A stretch of 64,000 nt of DNA from Spongiibacter taiwanensis (GCF_023702635.1 NZ_CP098455.1:1550001-1614000); one strand, 5' to 3'. Shown: positions 1 to 12,012, counted from the stretch's first letter. Numbers and translations are program-made. The notes: generated from the sequence alone by a model not told the origin.

Positions 1-2
1 TT

Positions 3-1355
3 CCCCTGCTGACCGATGCCAATGGCAAGCGCTACCTCGATGAAGACACCGCTGAAAACTACTACGGTGTTGAGAACCGGGACTACGACAACAACGAAGT
101 GCTGAGCTTCAAGTTTGCGGTGGACCACCAGTTCAACGACAACCTGAGCCTGCGCAACCAGACCTTTATAGGCCAAACCGAAACCAGTGCGGCGTTTACC
201 CGGCCCAGCTTCAACTCAGACACAGGCATGGTTCGTCGTGGTGGTGTCAAAGCCCGGGACGAAGATCGGGATATCTTTTCCAACCAGACCACCCTGCGCT
301 CAATGTTCACCAGCGGCTCTGTGAAACACGACCTGGTAACCGGCATCGACCTTACCCAGGAAGAATACGTTCGCTATGAAATGGTTACCGAAAATGACGA
401 CCCCGCCGAAGTTGATCTTTACAACCCGCAAACCGACGATGCTTACACTGGCAGCATTCGCCGTGGTGGTGGCGAGAATGAAGGCAGCTACGACTCCATC
501 GCGCTGTTTGTCAGCGACACCATTACCTTCACCCCCCAGTGGAGCACGACCCTGGGTTTGCGCGCCGAGCAGTACGATCAGGAATATTCGCAAAACTACA
601 CGTCATCCGGTCGCGGCGGCGACACCCCACCCTTCAAGTATGAAACTGACGACACGCTGGTCAGCTGGAATGCCTCGGTCAGCTACAAACCGGTGGAAAA
701 CGGCACGGTCTACCTCGGTCTGGCCAACGCCCAAACCCCACTCGGCAGCAACCTGACCCTGAGCGAAGATGAGCAAGACATCGACGCGGAAGAAGACGAA
801 CTGATTGAACTGGGCACCAAGTGGGAGCTGTTTGGCGACAAACTGCTGGCCACCGCGGCGATCTTCCAGTCCACCAAAACCAACGCCCAAACCACCGACG
901 AGAACGACTTGTTGGTCCTCGATGGCGAGCAGCAGGTACGCGGTCTGGAGCTGGGCTTGAACGGCACCATCAATGATCGACTGTCAGTGATTGCCAATTA
1001 CAGCTATACCGATACCGAGATTACCGAATCTGGCGACCCGGACGAGGAAGGCACCGACCTGTTTAATATTCCCGAGCATTCAGCCAATCTGTGGGCGACC
1101 TACCTGCTGAATCAGGACTGGGAAGTGGGCGGCGGCTTTCAGTACATCGGTGAATACGACAACGGCAGCAGCACCTCACTGGACTCGGTGACCCTGGTCA
1201 ATGTCCTGGCGGCATGGCAGGCCACCGACAACATCAAGCTGCAGCTCAACTGCAACAACCTGACCGACGAGAAGTACCTGCTCAAACCCCGGGGCAGCCG
1301 CGGTGTGCCCGGCACCGGTCGCAGCATTACCCTGACGGCAAGCGTGGAGTTCTAA
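3..1355 (+). CDS. TonB-dependent outer-membrane receptor, C-terminal part (cut by window start)
   Basis: The reading frame is already open at base 3, so the signal peptide, plug and first barrel strands lie outside the window; about 450 residues remain. They show the alternating-strand pattern of a TonB-dependent beta-barrel, a late NNLTDEKY segment and a final LTASVEF ending in the aromatic residue needed for barrel assembly. The family imports ferric siderophores or similar ligands across the outer membrane using TonB energy. The next gene on this strand is a PiuC/YbiX hydroxylase. In Pseudomonas and E. coli this hydroxylase follows the catecholate receptors PiuA and Fiu, so a PiuA/Fiu-like ferric-siderophore role is a reasonable inference. 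The ligand cannot be read from the sequence. Confidence 0.88.
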   Translation, partial: PLLTDANGKRYLDEDTAENYYGVENRDYDNNEVLSFKFAVDHQFNDNLSLRNQTFIGQTETSAAFTRPSFNSDTGMVRRGGVKARDEDRDIFSNQTTLRSMFTSGSVKHDLVTGIDLTQEEYVRYEMVTENDDPAEVDLYNPQTDDAYTGSIRRGGGENEGSYDSIALFVSDTITFTPQWSTTLGLRAEQYDQEYSQNYTSSGRGGDTPPFKYETDDTLVSWNASVSYKPVENGTVYLGLANAQTPLGSNLTLSEDEQDIDAEEDELIELGTKWELFGDKLLATAAIFQSTKTNAQTTDENDLLVLDGEQQVRGLELGLNGTINDRLSVIANYSYTDTEITESGDPDEEGTDLFNIPEHSANLWATYLLNQDWEVGGGFQYIGEYDNGSSTSLDSVTLVNVLAAWQATDNIKLQLNCNNLTDEKYLLKPRGSRGVPGTGRSITLTASVEF

Positions 1356-1427
1356 CACAGCTCAGGCGGTTAGCGCGGTCCACCCGTTGTCCGCGCAAAG
1401 GAAGAATCCATCTGGATGGCGGCGCTC

Positions 1428-2812
1428 GGGATGACCGCGTCTCCGTTCGTGGACTCTTCGCTGCGCTCAGAGAACGACGGGGAGGAAGCGGCGGGATGGG
1501 TTCAGTAATTCCAACCCCCGCCGTCGCTCCCTGACCCGGAGTGGAACGTAGGGGAAGGGTCCATATTTGAGACAGTAGTCTGGATGATCGTGCCAGTGTT
1601 CGTGGACTCTTCGCTGCGCTCAGAGAACGATGGGAAGGAACTGAAGTGGGATGAGTACACAGTAATTCCAGCCCCCGCCATCGCTCCCTGACCCGGAGTG
1701 AAACGTAGGGGAAGGGTCCATATTCAAGGCAGTAGTCTGGATGACCGTACCGCTGTTTGTGGGCTCTTCGCTGCGCTCAGAGAACGACGGGAGCGGTGGG
1801 GGAAAGCGCAAAGATTTGCGGCTGCCTACTCCGTCGCTCCCTGACCCGGAGTGAAACGTAGGGGAAGGGTCCATATTCGAGGCAGTAGCCTGAATGACCG
1901 CGCCGCTGTTCGTGGACTCTTCGCTGCGCTCAGAGAACGATGGGAAGGAATGGAAGTGGGATGAGCACACAGTAATTCCAGCCCCCGCCGTCGCTCCCTG
2001 ACCCGGAGTGAAACGTAGGGGAAGGGTCCATATTCAAGGCAGTAGCCTGAATGACCGTGCCGCTGTTCGTGGGCTCTTCGCTGCGCTCAGAGAACGATGG
2101 GAAGGAAGGGGCGGGATGGGTTCAGTCCAGCACTGCCAGCCCCCGCCGTCGCTCCCTGACCCGGAGTGAAACGCAGGGGAAGGGTCCATATTTGAGGCAG
2201 TAGCCTGGATGACCGTGCCGCTGTTCGTGGACTCTTCGCTGCGCTCAGAGAACGACGGGAAGGAAGGGGCGGGATGGTTCAGTTCAACAATGCCAGCCCC
2301 CGCCATCGCTTCCTGACCCGAAGTGGAACGTAGGGGAAGGCTCCATTGGCAAGGCAGCAATCGGAATGATCGTGCCGTTGTTCGTGGACCCTTCGCTGCG
2401 CTCAGGGAACGACGGGGGGTAAGGGACGGGATGGGTTCAGTTCAGCACTGCCAGCCCCGCCGTCACTCCCTGACCCGGAGTGGAACGTAGGGGAAGGGTC
2501 CACTGGAAAGGCAGCAATCGGGATGATCGTGCCGTTGTTCATGGACTCTTCGCTGCACTCAGAGAACGACCGGGAGGAAGCGGCGGGATGGGTTCAGTAA
2601 TGCCAGCCCTCTCCGTCGCTCCCTGACCCGGAGTGGAACGTAGGGGAAGGGTCCATTGGCAAGGCAGCAATCGGAATGATCGTGCCGCTCTTCGCTGCGC
2701 TCAGAGAACGACGGGGAGGAAGCGGCGGGATGGGTTCAGTAATTCCAACCCCCGCCGTCGCTCCCTGACCCGAAGTGGAACGCAGGGGAAGGGTCCATAG
2801 TTAAGGCAGCGG
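1428..2812. repeat. Tandem array of nine ~157-bp repeats
   Basis: A block beginning with a variant of GGACTCTTCGCTGCGCTCAG recurs at about 1451, 1604, 1761, 1914, 2071, 2229, 2386, 2543 and 2689, a period of 146-158 bp. Each unit also carries CGCTCCCTGACCCGGAGTG, AGGGGAAGGGTCCAT and a GGCAG-AG--TGGATGA-CG stretch. Within a unit, CGACGG and the later CCGTCG are inverted, so each unit could fold imperfectly. Copies differ by point changes and small indels, with the last one shortest. Open frames on the minus strand read the repeat itself and are not treated as genes. The array fills the whole 1.6-kb gap between the receptor gene and the hydroxylase gene. Confidence 0.93.
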
Positions 2813-2950
2813 GCCAAAGCCCGTCTTAATAACCATGGGCAGCGCGATGAATAGGCAGCAAACGCAACTTTCAACTCGGGCTTTACAACAACCGGGTGAA
2901 ATCACCACACTCAACCTTTGATCAAACAAACCACCACAGGCCAACAAACC

Positions 2951-3631
2951 ATGCTGATCAAGATCCCCCAGCTGCTAAGCAAGGAGCAGGTCGCCCAGTG
3001 CCGCCAGATCATGGCCGAGGCCCCCTGGGTCGATGGCAAGGTAACGGCCGGCTATCAGTCCGCCCGCAACAAGAACAATATTCAAATTGCTGAAAACTCC
3101 GATGCTGCAAAACAGCTGGGCGACATCATTCTGGCCACACTGGCCAAGAACAACCTGTTCATGTCGGCCGCATTGCCACTGAAAATTTTCCCGCCTCTAT
3201 TTAACTGTTATCAAGGTGGACACGCCTTTGGCGTTCACGTCGACAACGCTATTCGGCAGGTGCCGGGCACACCCGTGAAGGTACGCACCGACCTGTCGAT
3301 GACCTTGTTTTTTTCCGAGCCGGAAGAGTACCAGGGGGGCGAACTGATTATCGAAGACACCTACGGCGCCCACAGCATTAAATTGCCCGCCGGCGACATG
3401 GTGCTCTACCCCTCCACCAGTCTCCATCGCGTTACCCCCGTCACCGAGGGCCAGCGGCTGGCCTCCTTCTTTTGGCTACAAAGCATGGTAGCCAGCGACG
3501 AGAAACGCAGCCTGTTGTTCGACATGGACATGTCGATCCAGAATTTGAGTCAGGGAAAGGAAGACGATCCGGCGATCATTCAACTGACCGGTGTTTATCA
3601 CAATCTGCTGCGCCAGTGGGCCCAAACTTAG
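2951..3631 (+). CDS. piuC: PKHD-type Fe(II)/2-oxoglutarate-dependent hydroxylase, PiuC/YbiX family
   Basis: The 226-residue product matches the usual size of PiuC/YbiX (about 225). The iron ligands are His96 and Asp98 (in FGVHVDN) and His159 (in SLHRV), and Arg169 is placed to bind 2-oxoglutarate. These are the positions I know for YbiX. The start at 2951 (MLIKIPQLL) was chosen over an in-frame ATG at 2918 because the extra 11 residues are unlike the family. Members are cytoplasmic dioxygenases linked to iron uptake; their substrate is not established. The gene follows a TonB-dependent receptor, as piuC follows piuA, although here a 1.5-kb repeat array separates them. The two may therefore no longer share a transcript. 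Confidence 0.93.
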   Translation: MLIKIPQLLSKEQVAQCRQIMAEAPWVDGKVTAGYQSARNKNNIQIAENSDAAKQLGDIILATLAKNNLFMSAALPLKIFPPLFNCYQGGHAFGVHVDNAIRQVPGTPVKVRTDLSMTLFFSEPEEYQGGELIIEDTYGAHSIKLPAGDMVLYPSTSLHRVTPVTEGQRLASFFWLQSMVASDEKRSLLFDMDMSIQNLSQGKEDDPAIIQLTGVYHNLLRQWAQT

Positions 3632-3674
3632 GGGCCCCACCCAAAAGAAACACTACACACCAGCGCAAGCGGGC

Positions 3675-3974
3675 TTACTTCTTACCACTAGAGAAGTACT
3701 TCAATCGCCCGCTGTGATCACCTTGCGGGTCGGGAGAGGGAGGTCCGGACAGCGAGATAGAAGGTTTACTGAGCAAGGTCAGATTGAGCACTAGCAGGTA
3801 GGTCAACAGGTAGATCAAACACAGCCAGATCTCATCCTCTCGGGTTCGATCACCGCTCAAAGTCATCAAATACCAGCGCTCAATGATATCGGGGACCAGA
3901 AAACGAAAGGCAAAGGTCACCGCCGCAACCGTGGCCGCCAATGCGAGCAGCCCTAGCAATATGCGTTTAACCAT
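3675..3974 (-). CDS. Small hypothetical membrane protein
   Basis: This 99-residue frame starts at the ATG giving MVKRILLGLL; a longer start 15 bases upstream is possible. Two hydrophobic stretches, residues about 4-26 and 52-72, flank a charged loop containing SGDRTREDE, and the tail is polar. I recognise no family. It runs convergent to the hydroxylase gene. The composition is plausible for an inner-membrane protein, but without homologs the call rests on hydrophobic pattern and length alone. Confidence 0.45.
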   Translation of the reverse strand: MVKRILLGLLALAATVAAVTFAFRFLVPDIIERWYLMTLSGDRTREDEIWLCLIYLLTYLLVLNLTLLSKPSISLSGPPSPDPQGDHSGRLKYFSSGKK

Positions 3975-4376
3975 GGCGCCAACTTCCAAACAGGCGGCGC
4001 CCAGAAAACCACTGTGAGGCGGAGTGCGCCAAAGGCACTCTGCGAGATGAGAAAAATTCGGAGAAAAAAGCGCCGCAACGTGCTGATGCCATTGTGATAA
4101 TCCTTTACCTGAGCGACTGACGAACTAAGCGCCATCACAGCAAAGACCCAGCGCCCGCTACCCACCTCACGCTGACCCACGCTATTAAAGCGCCGTTACT
4201 GCACACACCATCCCTGATGCCACATCGGGCTTGCGTCAACCAAAAAGAGGCTGACCCGCTATTTTATAGCCTTGCAATACACTTATGGCAATGGGTCTTT
4301 ACAACAAAAACTGCCTAAGTCACAACCGACCATCAAGCACCCATTGTCAAAAATGCGGAGCACTACCAGATTTTGC
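3975..4376. other. Intergenic stretch, nothing recognised
   Basis: About 400 bases lie between the small membrane-protein gene and the stop of the efflux outer-membrane gene. The short open frames here (for example 3953-4180 on the minus strand) have no recognisable product or ribosome-binding site. No clear terminator or repeat was seen. Confidence 0.4.
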
Positions 4377-5813
4377 TCACTCATCTGCCTGCTGTACCGA
4401 CTGGATCACAGGATCATCCAACTGCCAGCCGCCACCAATCACGGCAGCCAATTGCAAAGCCGCCTGCAAACGATCTGCGCTGTTGTTCAACTGAGCACGC
4501 TTGGCGTTAAGTGTAAGGTTCTGGGCGGTGGCCACTTCCAGATAGCTGACAATGCCAGCCTTGTAACGATTATTGACGATACGCTCGTTCTCTTCCGCCA
4601 ACTCCACCAGAGTCTGCTGTTGCACTCCTTTCTCTGCCAGCAAGCTAATACTGGCCAGGGCACTCTCCACCTCGGCGAGACCATCGAGCACGGTCTGACG
4701 ATAGTTGGCCAACTGCTCGTCGTACTGCGCCTTGGCCGATTCAAGATCGGCGCGACGGGCACCACCATCAAACAGCGTTTGGGCCAGGCTCGGCCCAACC
4801 GACCAGACCATACTGGGCGCATCAAACAAGCGGCTGAACTGGGCAGCCTCGACACCCTGACTGGCACTGATACTAAAGCTGGGTAACCAGGCCGTTTTGG
4901 CCACACCAATCTGAGCATTGGCCGCCGCCAGTTGCCGCTCGGCAGCCACCACATCCGGTCGGCGGGCAATCAGAGTAGACGGCAATTGCTCGGGAATGGC
5001 CGGCACGAATGGCAGCGGTTCACCCTGCACCAGACTGAAATTCACCGGCGCCTTGCCCAGCAGCACGGCGATGCTGTTTTCCTCCAGCGCTCGCTGATTT
5101 TTCAGATCCGTCATATCCGCCAACAATGACTGGCGCTGCGTCTGGGCTTGAATCACATCGGAGCGCGGCGCAATGCCCGCCTTGTATTGATTGTTGGTCA
5201 GCTCATAGGAGCGATCATAGGTAACAAGGGTTTGCTCCAGAATCTGCCGCTGCAGATCAAAGGCCCGCAGACGAATATAGCTTTGCGCCACCGCCAGCTG
5301 GATATTCAGTTGTGCCGCCACCAGATCGGCAGCACTGCCCTCCAGGCTGGCCTGCTGGCTTTCCACCTGACGGCGTACCCGGCCCCACACATCTGGCGCC
5401 CAGCTCAGGCTAAGGCCCGCTCGGTACCGCTCCTGCAGGTCAGTATTATCACCGCCGCTGCGGGTACCGGCGACGGAGCCATCAAGCTGCGGAAAATAGT
5501 CACTGCGCGCGCCTCGCACTTGTGCCCGGGCTGCGCGATAGCGGGCCTCAGCCTGGGCCAGGGTCTGGTTGGCAGACATTGCCTGGCGAATCAGGTTGTC
5601 CAACATGGGATCGTTAAAGGCCTGCCACCACTTGCCCTGGGCTGCCCAGCTCTGGGGAGTGACCGTTTGCCAGCCCGCCTCGTACTTGTAGGTGGAGGGC
5701 AAATCGATTTCCGGTTTGACGTAATCGGGGCCAGCGGCGCAACCGACCAGCACAGCGCTAACCATCAGCGCCGCGAGCGGCTTGCGTGGGAGGTTTTGGG
5801 TAAAGCGGTTCAT
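4377..5813 (-). CDS. RND efflux outer-membrane lipoprotein, NodT/OprM family
   Basis: The 478-residue product has a lipoprotein signal peptide with the lipobox LVGC at about residues 22-25, then the OprM-type start AAGPDYVKPEIDLP. Two repeated outer-membrane efflux domains follow, with the typical AEARYRAARAQVRGARSDYFPQ and a second YKAGIVSYLEV copy. The family forms the trimeric TolC-like exit duct of tripartite pumps. Its start overlaps the stop of the upstream pump gene by 4 bases (ATGA), and it is the last of four genes in the operon. It therefore very likely serves the pumps encoded just upstream. Confidence 0.93.
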   Translation of the reverse strand: MNRFTQNLPRKPLAALMVSAVLVGCAAGPDYVKPEIDLPSTYKYEAGWQTVTPQSWAAQGKWWQAFNDPMLDNLIRQAMSANQTLAQAEARYRAARAQVRGARSDYFPQLDGSVAGTRSGGDNTDLQERYRAGLSLSWAPDVWGRVRRQVESQQASLEGSAADLVAAQLNIQLAVAQSYIRLRAFDLQRQILEQTLVTYDRSYELTNNQYKAGIAPRSDVIQAQTQRQSLLADMTDLKNQRALEENSIAVLLGKAPVNFSLVQGEPLPFVPAIPEQLPSTLIARRPDVVAAERQLAAANAQIGVAKTAWLPSFSISASQGVEAAQFSRLFDAPSMVWSVGPSLAQTLFDGGARRADLESAKAQYDEQLANYRQTVLDGLAEVESALASISLLAEKGVQQQTLVELAEENERIVNNRYKAGIVSYLEVATAQNLTLNAKRAQLNNSADRLQAALQLAAVIGGGWQLDDPVIQSVQQADE

Positions 5814-8800
5814 GATTGATCCATCGCGGCAGGTTCGGCATCGGCCGGCAGCGCATCGTGACGAATAAAGCGCTGGCGCAGACGCTCCAGGTACAGATAA
5901 ATAATCGGGGTGGTGTACAAGGTCAGCAACTGACTGACCAGCAAGCCACCAATAATGGTAATACCGAGGGGGCGGCGCAGCTCGGCGCCTTCACCAAAGC
6001 CCATCGCCAGCGGCACCGCGCCGAGCAGGGCCGCCAGGTTAGTCATCAAAATGGCGCGCAGGCGTAGCACGGAGGCCTTACGAATGGCCTCGAGCGGTGT
6101 CAGGCCGTCCCGGCGTTGGGCTTGCAGGGCGAAATCGATCATCAGGATGGCATTTTTCATCACGATGCCAATCAGCAGGAACAAGCCTAACAGGGCAATC
6201 AAGCTGAGATAGCTGTTAGAAATTTTCAATGCGGCCAGCGCGCCAATGCCAGCAGAAGGCAGGGTCGAGAGAATCGTCAGCGGGTGCAGCGTGCTTTCAT
6301 ACAAAACTCCTAACACCAGATACACCACCAGCAACACCCATAAGATCAGCCAGGGCTGACTGAGGTCTGCGCCAAAATCCCGGCCGGTATCGTCGTCACC
6401 GGCAACATGGACTTTGGTCGGCAGCATGATTTTATCCACCATCTCCGCCAGCGCCGCCTCGGCCTGCAGCGGAGTGACCCCCGGTGCCAGGGCATAGCCA
6501 ATGCCCTCAGAGGCGAACTGACCCTCATGACGAATGCGATCTTCCGCCATACCGTATTCCCAGCTGGCAATGGTCGACAGCGGGATGTTATTGCCCTCAC
6601 TGGTCACCACTTCCAACTGCCCCAGCACTGCGGGGCTTGAGGTGTACCCCGGGGTGAGCTCCATCACCACGCGATACTGGTTCATCTCATCAAACAGGGT
6701 CGCAACCTGCCGCTGGGAGAAGGAGTTGTTGAGCATGGTGGCGATGGTGTTCATATCCACACCGTACTGGCGGGCCTTTTCCCGATCGATATTCAGCACG
6801 ATCTGTTGGGTTTCATCGCCGCCGGGGGCATCCACGTCAACCAGCTCGGGCAGATCCTGCATGGCAATGGCGGCCTTGGTGGCCCAAATTTTCAGGTCTT
6901 CGAGAGAGTCCGAGCGCAGCAGCAATTCATACTCGCTGCGCCGAAAGGGCGACGACAGACGAATATCCTGATCGACCATCAGCATGAGTCGACCGCCCGA
7001 TACCAGCGGCGCATTTTCCCGCAAGCGATCCACCACCGCCTGGGCCGATACTTTGCGCTCGGCCAAGGGTTTGAGGTTAACGGTGAGTTGGGCGTTGGTG
7101 AGGCCACCGTCGCCGCCACTGGTGCCGGTCACATCGGCCACTGCCGGATCTTGCAACAGGTATTGGCGAAAAGCCTCGATCTTGGGCTGCATAACCTGAA
7201 AAGAGAAGCCGTCGTCACCGCGCACAAAACCCCGCACCTGTCCGGTGTCCTGGTTGGGCAAGGTGGTCTTGGGGATGCTGGCATAGAGGTAAACATTGCA
7301 GGCCACCACCCCCGCCAGCAGCAGAATCACCAGCACCCCGTGGCGCAACACCCAGTCGAGGCTGTTGCCGTAGGCAATCTGCAGGGATTCAAACAACTCG
7401 GCAGACATTCGCGCAAAGCGACCCTGCTGGCGGGCTTCTCTGCCCACCAACCAGCGGGCGCTCAAACTTGGCGTCAGGGTAATAGACACCACCAGCGAGA
7501 TCAGCATGGCGCCGGCCAGGGTGATGGAAAACTCCCGAAACAGCCGCTCTACCACCCCGCCGATAAACAGGATGGAAACAAACACCACTACCAGGGCCAG
7601 GTTCATCGCCAGCAGGGTAAAGCCCACTTCGCTGGTGCCTTTGAGGGAAGCCTGCAGAGGCGATAGCCCGGCCTCAATGTGCCGCTCAATGTTTTCCAAC
7701 ACCACAATGGCGTCATCCACCACCAGGCCACAGGCAATCACCAGTGCCATCAGCGACAGGTTGTTCAGCGAAAAGCCGTAAAAATACATCACCACAAAAG
7801 CGCCGATCAGCGACACCGGAATAGCCAGGGTGGGAATCAAGGCGGTGCGCAAACTGCCCAGAAACCCCCACACCACCAGAATCACCAGGGCAACGGAAAT
7901 CAACAGGGTGAGCTGGGCTTCGCTCAGGGTGGCGCGAATGCCGGGGGAGCGATCCATAATCACCGCCAGTTCGCTGTCGGCGGGCATCAGCGCGCGCAAC
8001 CGGGGCAGCTCGTCGTAAATCGCGTCAATGGTTTCCACAATATTGGCGCCGCTTTGGCGGCTGATCATCAGAATCACCGCCGGTCGGTCATTGTGAAAAC
8101 CACTGCTATAGCGGTTTTCTACCGAGTCGCTCACCTCGGCCACATCACCCAGACGCACCACAGCGCCCTCGTTTTGGCTGACCACCAGCTGCCGATACTC
8201 GCTGGCCTTGCGCAAGGGATCGCTGGTGCTGACCCGCCAGCGGTACTGGCTGTCTTCAATCACCCCCAGGGGCCGCAGGGCATTGGCCTGACTGATGGCG
8301 CTGCGCACCTCATCCAGGGACAGGCCCCGATGCAGCAGCGCGCCGGGGTTGAGCTGCACCCGCACCGCGGGCAGTGACGCGCCGCTCACACTCACCTCAC
8401 CCACCCCGACCACCTGGGCCAAACGTTGGGCAAGAATGGTTGAGGCGGCATCGTAAAGCTGGGCCGACATCAGGTTGGGTGAACTCAGGGCCAGGCCCAT
8501 AATCGGCGCCTGGGAGGGGTCGACCTTACGAAACTCGGGGTTGCCCGGCATCCCCGAGGGCAACTGACTGCGCACGCTGTTAATGGCGGCCTGCACGTCC
8601 CGGGCGGCTTCGTTAATGTCCCGCTCCAGATCGAAAGTCAGCACCACCTGGGTGCTGCCCTGATTGCTGGAGGAGGAAATGGCAGTTACCCCCGACACGG
8701 ACCCCAGCGCCCGCTCCAAGGGGGTCGCCACGGTACTGGCCATACTTTCGGGGCTGGCGCCGGGCAGACTGGCAGTGACGCTAATCACCGGAAAATCCAC

Positions 8801-8917
8801 CTGGGGCAGGGGCGACACCGGCAGCATCCGCCAGGCCAACATACCTACCAGCACCAGTGCCAATGACAGCAAGCCGGTGCCAACCGGCCGCAGAATAAAG
8901 GGCCGCGACAGGTTCAC
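5810..8917 (-). CDS. mdtC: RND multidrug efflux permease, MdtC-like
   Basis: The 1035-residue product has standard RND length. It opens with [20 protein letters not shown] and carries the proton-relay pair in transmembrane helix 4 ([18 protein letters not shown]). Two large periplasmic loops alternate with the 12 expected membrane helices. Its first helix region ([15 protein letters not shown]) and its pairing with a second, different RND pump match MdtC of the MdtBC heteromeric pump. The gene overlaps its upstream neighbour by 4 bases. By family knowledge the complex exports bile salts, novobiocin and similar compounds, but the substrates here are unknown. Confidence 0.92.
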   Translation of the reverse strand: MNLSRPFILRPVGTGLLSLALVLVGMLAWRMLPVSPLPQVDFPVISVTASLPGASPESMASTVATPLERALGSVSGVTAISSSSNQGSTQVVLTFDLERDINEAARDVQAAINSVRSQLPSGMPGNPEFRKVDPSQAPIMGLALSSPNLMSAQLYDAASTILAQRLAQVVGVGEVSVSGASLPAVRVQLNPGALLHRGLSLDEVRSAISQANALRPLGVIEDSQYRWRVSTSDPLRKASEYRQLVVSQNEGAVVRLGDVAEVSDSVENRYSSGFHNDRPAVILMISRQSGANIVETIDAIYDELPRLRALMPADSELAVIMDRSPGIRATLSEAQLTLLISVALVILVVWGFLGSLRTALIPTLAIPVSLIGAFVVMYFYGFSLNNLSLMALVIACGLVVDDAIVVLENIERHIEAGLSPLQASLKGTSEVGFTLLAMNLALVVVFVSILFIGGVVERLFREFSITLAGAMLISLVVSITLTPSLSARWLVGREARQQGRFARMSAELFESLQIAYGNSLDWVLRHGVLVILLLAGVVACNVYLYASIPKTTLPNQDTGQVRGFVRGDDGFSFQVMQPKIEAFRQYLLQDPAVADVTGTSGGDGGLTNAQLTVNLKPLAERKVSAQAVVDRLRENAPLVSGGRLMLMVDQDIRLSSPFRRSEYELLLRSDSLEDLKIWATKAAIAMQDLPELVDVDAPGGDETQQIVLNIDREKARQYGVDMNTIATMLNNSFSQRQVATLFDEMNQYRVVMELTPGYTSSPAVLGQLEVVTSEGNNIPLSTIASWEYGMAEDRIRHEGQFASEGIGYALAPGVTPLQAEAALAEMVDKIMLPTKVHVAGDDDTGRDFGADLSQPWLILWVLLVVYLVLGVLYESTLHPLTILSTLPSAGIGALAALKISNSYLSLIALLGLFLLIGIVMKNAILMIDFALQAQRRDGLTPLEAIRKASVLRLRAILMTNLAALLGAVPLAMGFGEGAELRRPLGITIIGGLLVSQLLTLYTTPIIYLYLERLRQRFIRHDALPADAEPAAMDQS

Positions 8918-11900
8918 CGGCGGGCCTCGTCGGCAGTCAAGGCCGGGGCTGCCGTCGGCGACGAGAAGCGATCAAAGAACAGATAAACCACCGGCGTGGT
9001 AAACAGGGTCAGCACCTGACTCACCAGCAGGCCGCCGACCATCACCAGACCAAGTGGCTGGCGCAACTCGGCGCCAGAGCCACCGGCAAACATCAGCGGC
9101 AGGGCGCCAAACAGCGCCGCGAGGGTGGTCATCAAAATGGGCCGAAAGCGCAGCATTGCCGCCCGATGAATGGCCACCTCCGGCGACATGCCCTGGTTGC
9201 GCTGGGCGTCGAGGGCAAAGTCCACCATCATAATGCCGTTCTTCTTCACCAGGCCGATCAGCAGCACCACCCCGATCACCGCAACCAGATCCAGCGGTCG
9301 ACCGGTAATCAGCAGGGCCAACAAAGCACCCACGGTGGCTGAGGGCAAGGTAGACAAAATGGTGACCGGGTGGATGGTGCTTTCATACAGCACCCCCAGC
9401 ACCACGTACATGGTCGCCACCGCCGCCAGTATCAGCCAAAGACTGTTGGCCAGGGATGCCTGAAAGGCCTCCGCCGCGCCCTGATAGCGACTCTCGATCC
9501 CCAACGGCAAACCGATTTCTGCCTGCACCTCGTCGATGGCATCAATGGCCTCACCCAGCGAGGCGTCGTCGCTCAAATTAAAAGACAAGGTGGCCGAGGG
9601 AAACTGGCCTTGATGATTTATCAGCAATGCGGCCGGTCGCTGCTTCACCGTGGCCACGCTGCTCAGCGGCGCTGGGGTGCCCGAGGCCGTCGGTACATAT
9701 AAACTCGCCAGCGCGCTCAGCCCCTGGGCCTGACGTTGATCGACTTCCAGCACCACCCGGTACTGGTTGGCCTGGGTAAACAGGGTCGCGATCTGGCGTT
9801 GGCCGTAAGCGTTTTGCAGGGTGTCGGCAATATCGGAAACACTGACACCCAGCCGGGCGGCGGCATCCCGATCAATATCCACGTAGGCTTCCAGACCCTG
9901 TTGCTGCATGTCGCTGGCCACATCGGCCAGCTCCGGGCGCTCGGCAAGGGCGCTGATAAGCCGCGGCACCCACTCGGCCAGATCGGCGCTGGTGGCTGCG
10001 GTCAGCGTAAAGCGATACTGGGTGCGGCTGATCCGGTCTTCAATACTGAGTTCCTGCACCGGTTGAAACCAGGCCGTAATGCCCGGCACCTCTGCAGCCC
10101 GCTCGCGCAGACGACGGATTACCTCAAACACCGACTCATCGCGCTCACCGTGAGGGGGCAGGTTAATCATCATCCGACCACTGTTCAGCGTCGTGTTGCT
10201 GCCATCTACGCCGATAAAGGACGACAGGCTCGCCACCCCCGGGTCTTCCAGCAGGGCCGCCGCCAGGGCCTGCTGACGCCGGGACATATTGGCAAAGGAG
10301 GAGGTCTGGGGCGCTTCGGTCACCACCTGAATCACGCCGCTATCCTGAACCGGGAAGAAATCCTTATCCACGGCAAAGTACAGCAGCACCGTCAGGGCGA
10401 TGGTACTGAGCATCACCAGCATGGTGGCCGCCCGGCGAGCTAACACCCAATCCAAGGCGATTCCGTAGCGACAAATCAGCCGGGCCATGGCGCCCTGCTC
10501 ATGTTGATCATGTGCCTGATTAGGGGCCAGAGGCTGGCGCAGCATCCTGGCACACATCATTGGGGTGAGGGTCAGCGACACCACCAACGACAGGCCGATG
10601 GCAACCGCCAGGGTCACGGCGAACTCGTGGAACATGCGCCCCACCACATCGGCCATAAATAGCAGCGGAATCAGCACCGCAATCAGCGAGATGGTCAGCG
10701 AGATCAGGGTAAAGCCGATTTCCTTGGCCCCCTTCAATGCCGCCATCAGCGGCGACTCCCCCGCCTCCCGGTGGCGGGCAATGTTTTCCAGCATCACAAT
10801 GGCATCGTCCACCACAAAGCCGGTGGCGATGGTCAGGGCCATCAGGCTCAGGTTGTTAACCGAGTAATCCGCCAGATACATAAAGCCGAAAGTGCCCACC
10901 AAGGACAGGGGCACGGCAATACTGGGAATCAGGGTGGCGGGAATGCTGCGCAAAAAGGCGAAGGTCACCAGCACCACCAGGGCGATGGCGAACAGCAATT
11001 CCTTTTGCACGTCCCGCACCGAGGCGCGGATGCTGTCGGTGCGGTCGGTCAGCACCGCCACATCCACGGCGTTAGGCAGGGTTGCAGCCAATTGGGGCAA
11101 CAGGGCCTGAACCCGGTCCGCCACCTCAATCACGTTCGCGCCCGGCTGCTTCTGTACATTGAGCAGCACTGCCGCCTGGGTATCTGCCCAGGCCGCCATA
11201 AAGCGATTTTCGGCGCCATTGGAGATGGTCGCCACATCCCCCAGGCGCAGGGGTGCGCCATCCTGCCAGGCGATAATCAATTTTTCGTAATCTGCCACCG
11301 AGCGAATCTGATCATTGGCATCGAGCATGGTGCTGCGATACTCGCCGTCAAAACTGCCCTTGGGCTGATTGACGTTGGTGGCGGCAATCGCGCTGCGAAT
11401 ATCGTTCAGACTCAGCCCGTAAGCCGCTACCGCGGTGGGGTTCACCTGCACTCGCAGCGCCGGACGCTGGCCGCCAGCCAGGGTTACCAGCCCCACCCCG
11501 GTCAGCTGGGCCAGCTTCTGGGCCATGCGGGTATCGACCAGGTCGTAAACCTCTGGCAGTGGCAAACTGCCCGAGCTGATTGCCAGCGTGAGAATGGGCG
11601 CGTCCGCCGGATTCACCTTGCGGTAAATCGGCGGCGTGGGCAGATCAGAGGGCAATAAATTATCGGCGGCGTTCAGCGCCGCCTGCACTTCCTGCTCGGC
11701 CACCCCCAAGTCCACTTCAAGGGCAAACTGCAGGGTAATCACCGAGGCACCACCGGAACTGGTGGACGACATTTGTTTCAGCCCGGGAATTTGCCCCAGC
11801 TGTTTTTCCAGCGGCGCGGTAATAGTTCGGGCGGTAACGTCCGGTCCCGCACCGGGGTGAAAGGTGAACACCTGAATAATGGGGTATTCCACCTGGGGCA

Positions 11901-12012
11901 GAGCGGCCACCGGCAGCAAGCGCCAGGCCAGCAGGCCCATCACCAGCAGGGCCGCCATCAGCAATGAGGTGGCGACGGGGCGGAGAATAAAGGGTTGCGA
12001 CAGGGAGTTCAT
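8914..12012 (-). CDS. mdtB: RND multidrug efflux permease, MdtB-like
   Basis: The 1032-residue product is of the inner-membrane AcrB/MdtB type. It starts with [19 protein letters not shown], has the [11 protein letters not shown] segment after helix 1 and keeps the helix-4 aspartate pair ([17 protein letters not shown]). Order and size beside the second permease fit mdtABC, in which MdtB and MdtC form one mixed trimer. It begins 8 bases after the adaptor stop and overlaps the next pump gene by ATGA, so the genes are probably translationally coupled. No two-component regulator of the BaeSR type lies next to the operon. Confidence 0.92.
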   Translation of the reverse strand: MNSLSQPFILRPVATSLLMAALLVMGLLAWRLLPVAALPQVEYPIIQVFTFHPGAGPDVTARTITAPLEKQLGQIPGLKQMSSTSSGGASVITLQFALEVDLGVAEQEVQAALNAADNLLPSDLPTPPIYRKVNPADAPILTLAISSGSLPLPEVYDLVDTRMAQKLAQLTGVGLVTLAGGQRPALRVQVNPTAVAAYGLSLNDIRSAIAATNVNQPKGSFDGEYRSTMLDANDQIRSVADYEKLIIAWQDGAPLRLGDVATISNGAENRFMAAWADTQAAVLLNVQKQPGANVIEVADRVQALLPQLAATLPNAVDVAVLTDRTDSIRASVRDVQKELLFAIALVVLVTFAFLRSIPATLIPSIAVPLSLVGTFGFMYLADYSVNNLSLMALTIATGFVVDDAIVMLENIARHREAGESPLMAALKGAKEIGFTLISLTISLIAVLIPLLFMADVVGRMFHEFAVTLAVAIGLSLVVSLTLTPMMCARMLRQPLAPNQAHDQHEQGAMARLICRYGIALDWVLARRAATMLVMLSTIALTVLLYFAVDKDFFPVQDSGVIQVVTEAPQTSSFANMSRRQQALAAALLEDPGVASLSSFIGVDGSNTTLNSGRMMINLPPHGERDESVFEVIRRLRERAAEVPGITAWFQPVQELSIEDRISRTQYRFTLTAATSADLAEWVPRLISALAERPELADVASDMQQQGLEAYVDIDRDAAARLGVSVSDIADTLQNAYGQRQIATLFTQANQYRVVLEVDQRQAQGLSALASLYVPTASGTPAPLSSVATVKQRPAALLINHQGQFPSATLSFNLSDDASLGEAIDAIDEVQAEIGLPLGIESRYQGAAEAFQASLANSLWLILAAVATMYVVLGVLYESTIHPVTILSTLPSATVGALLALLITGRPLDLVAVIGVVLLIGLVKKNGIMMVDFALDAQRNQGMSPEVAIHRAAMLRFRPILMTTLAALFGALPLMFAGGSGAELRQPLGLVMVGGLLVSQVLTLFTTPVVYLFFDRFSSPTAAPALTADEARR

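Noticed and set aside
1620-2360. Minus-strand open frames through the 157-bp tandem array
   Set aside because: Their sequence simply reads the repeat units, shows no domain and lacks ribosome-binding sites.
1428-2812. CRISPR array
   Set aside because: Units are ~157 bp with conserved sequence throughout, not short repeats with unique spacers, and no cas gene is present.
3953-4180. 75-codon minus-strand frame
   Set aside because: It overlaps the start of the small membrane-protein gene out of frame and has no recognisable feature.
5816-8377. Several plus-strand frames of 90-290 codons opposite the RND pump genes
   Set aside because: Opposite-strand artefacts rich in His, Gln and Gly with no recognisable motif.
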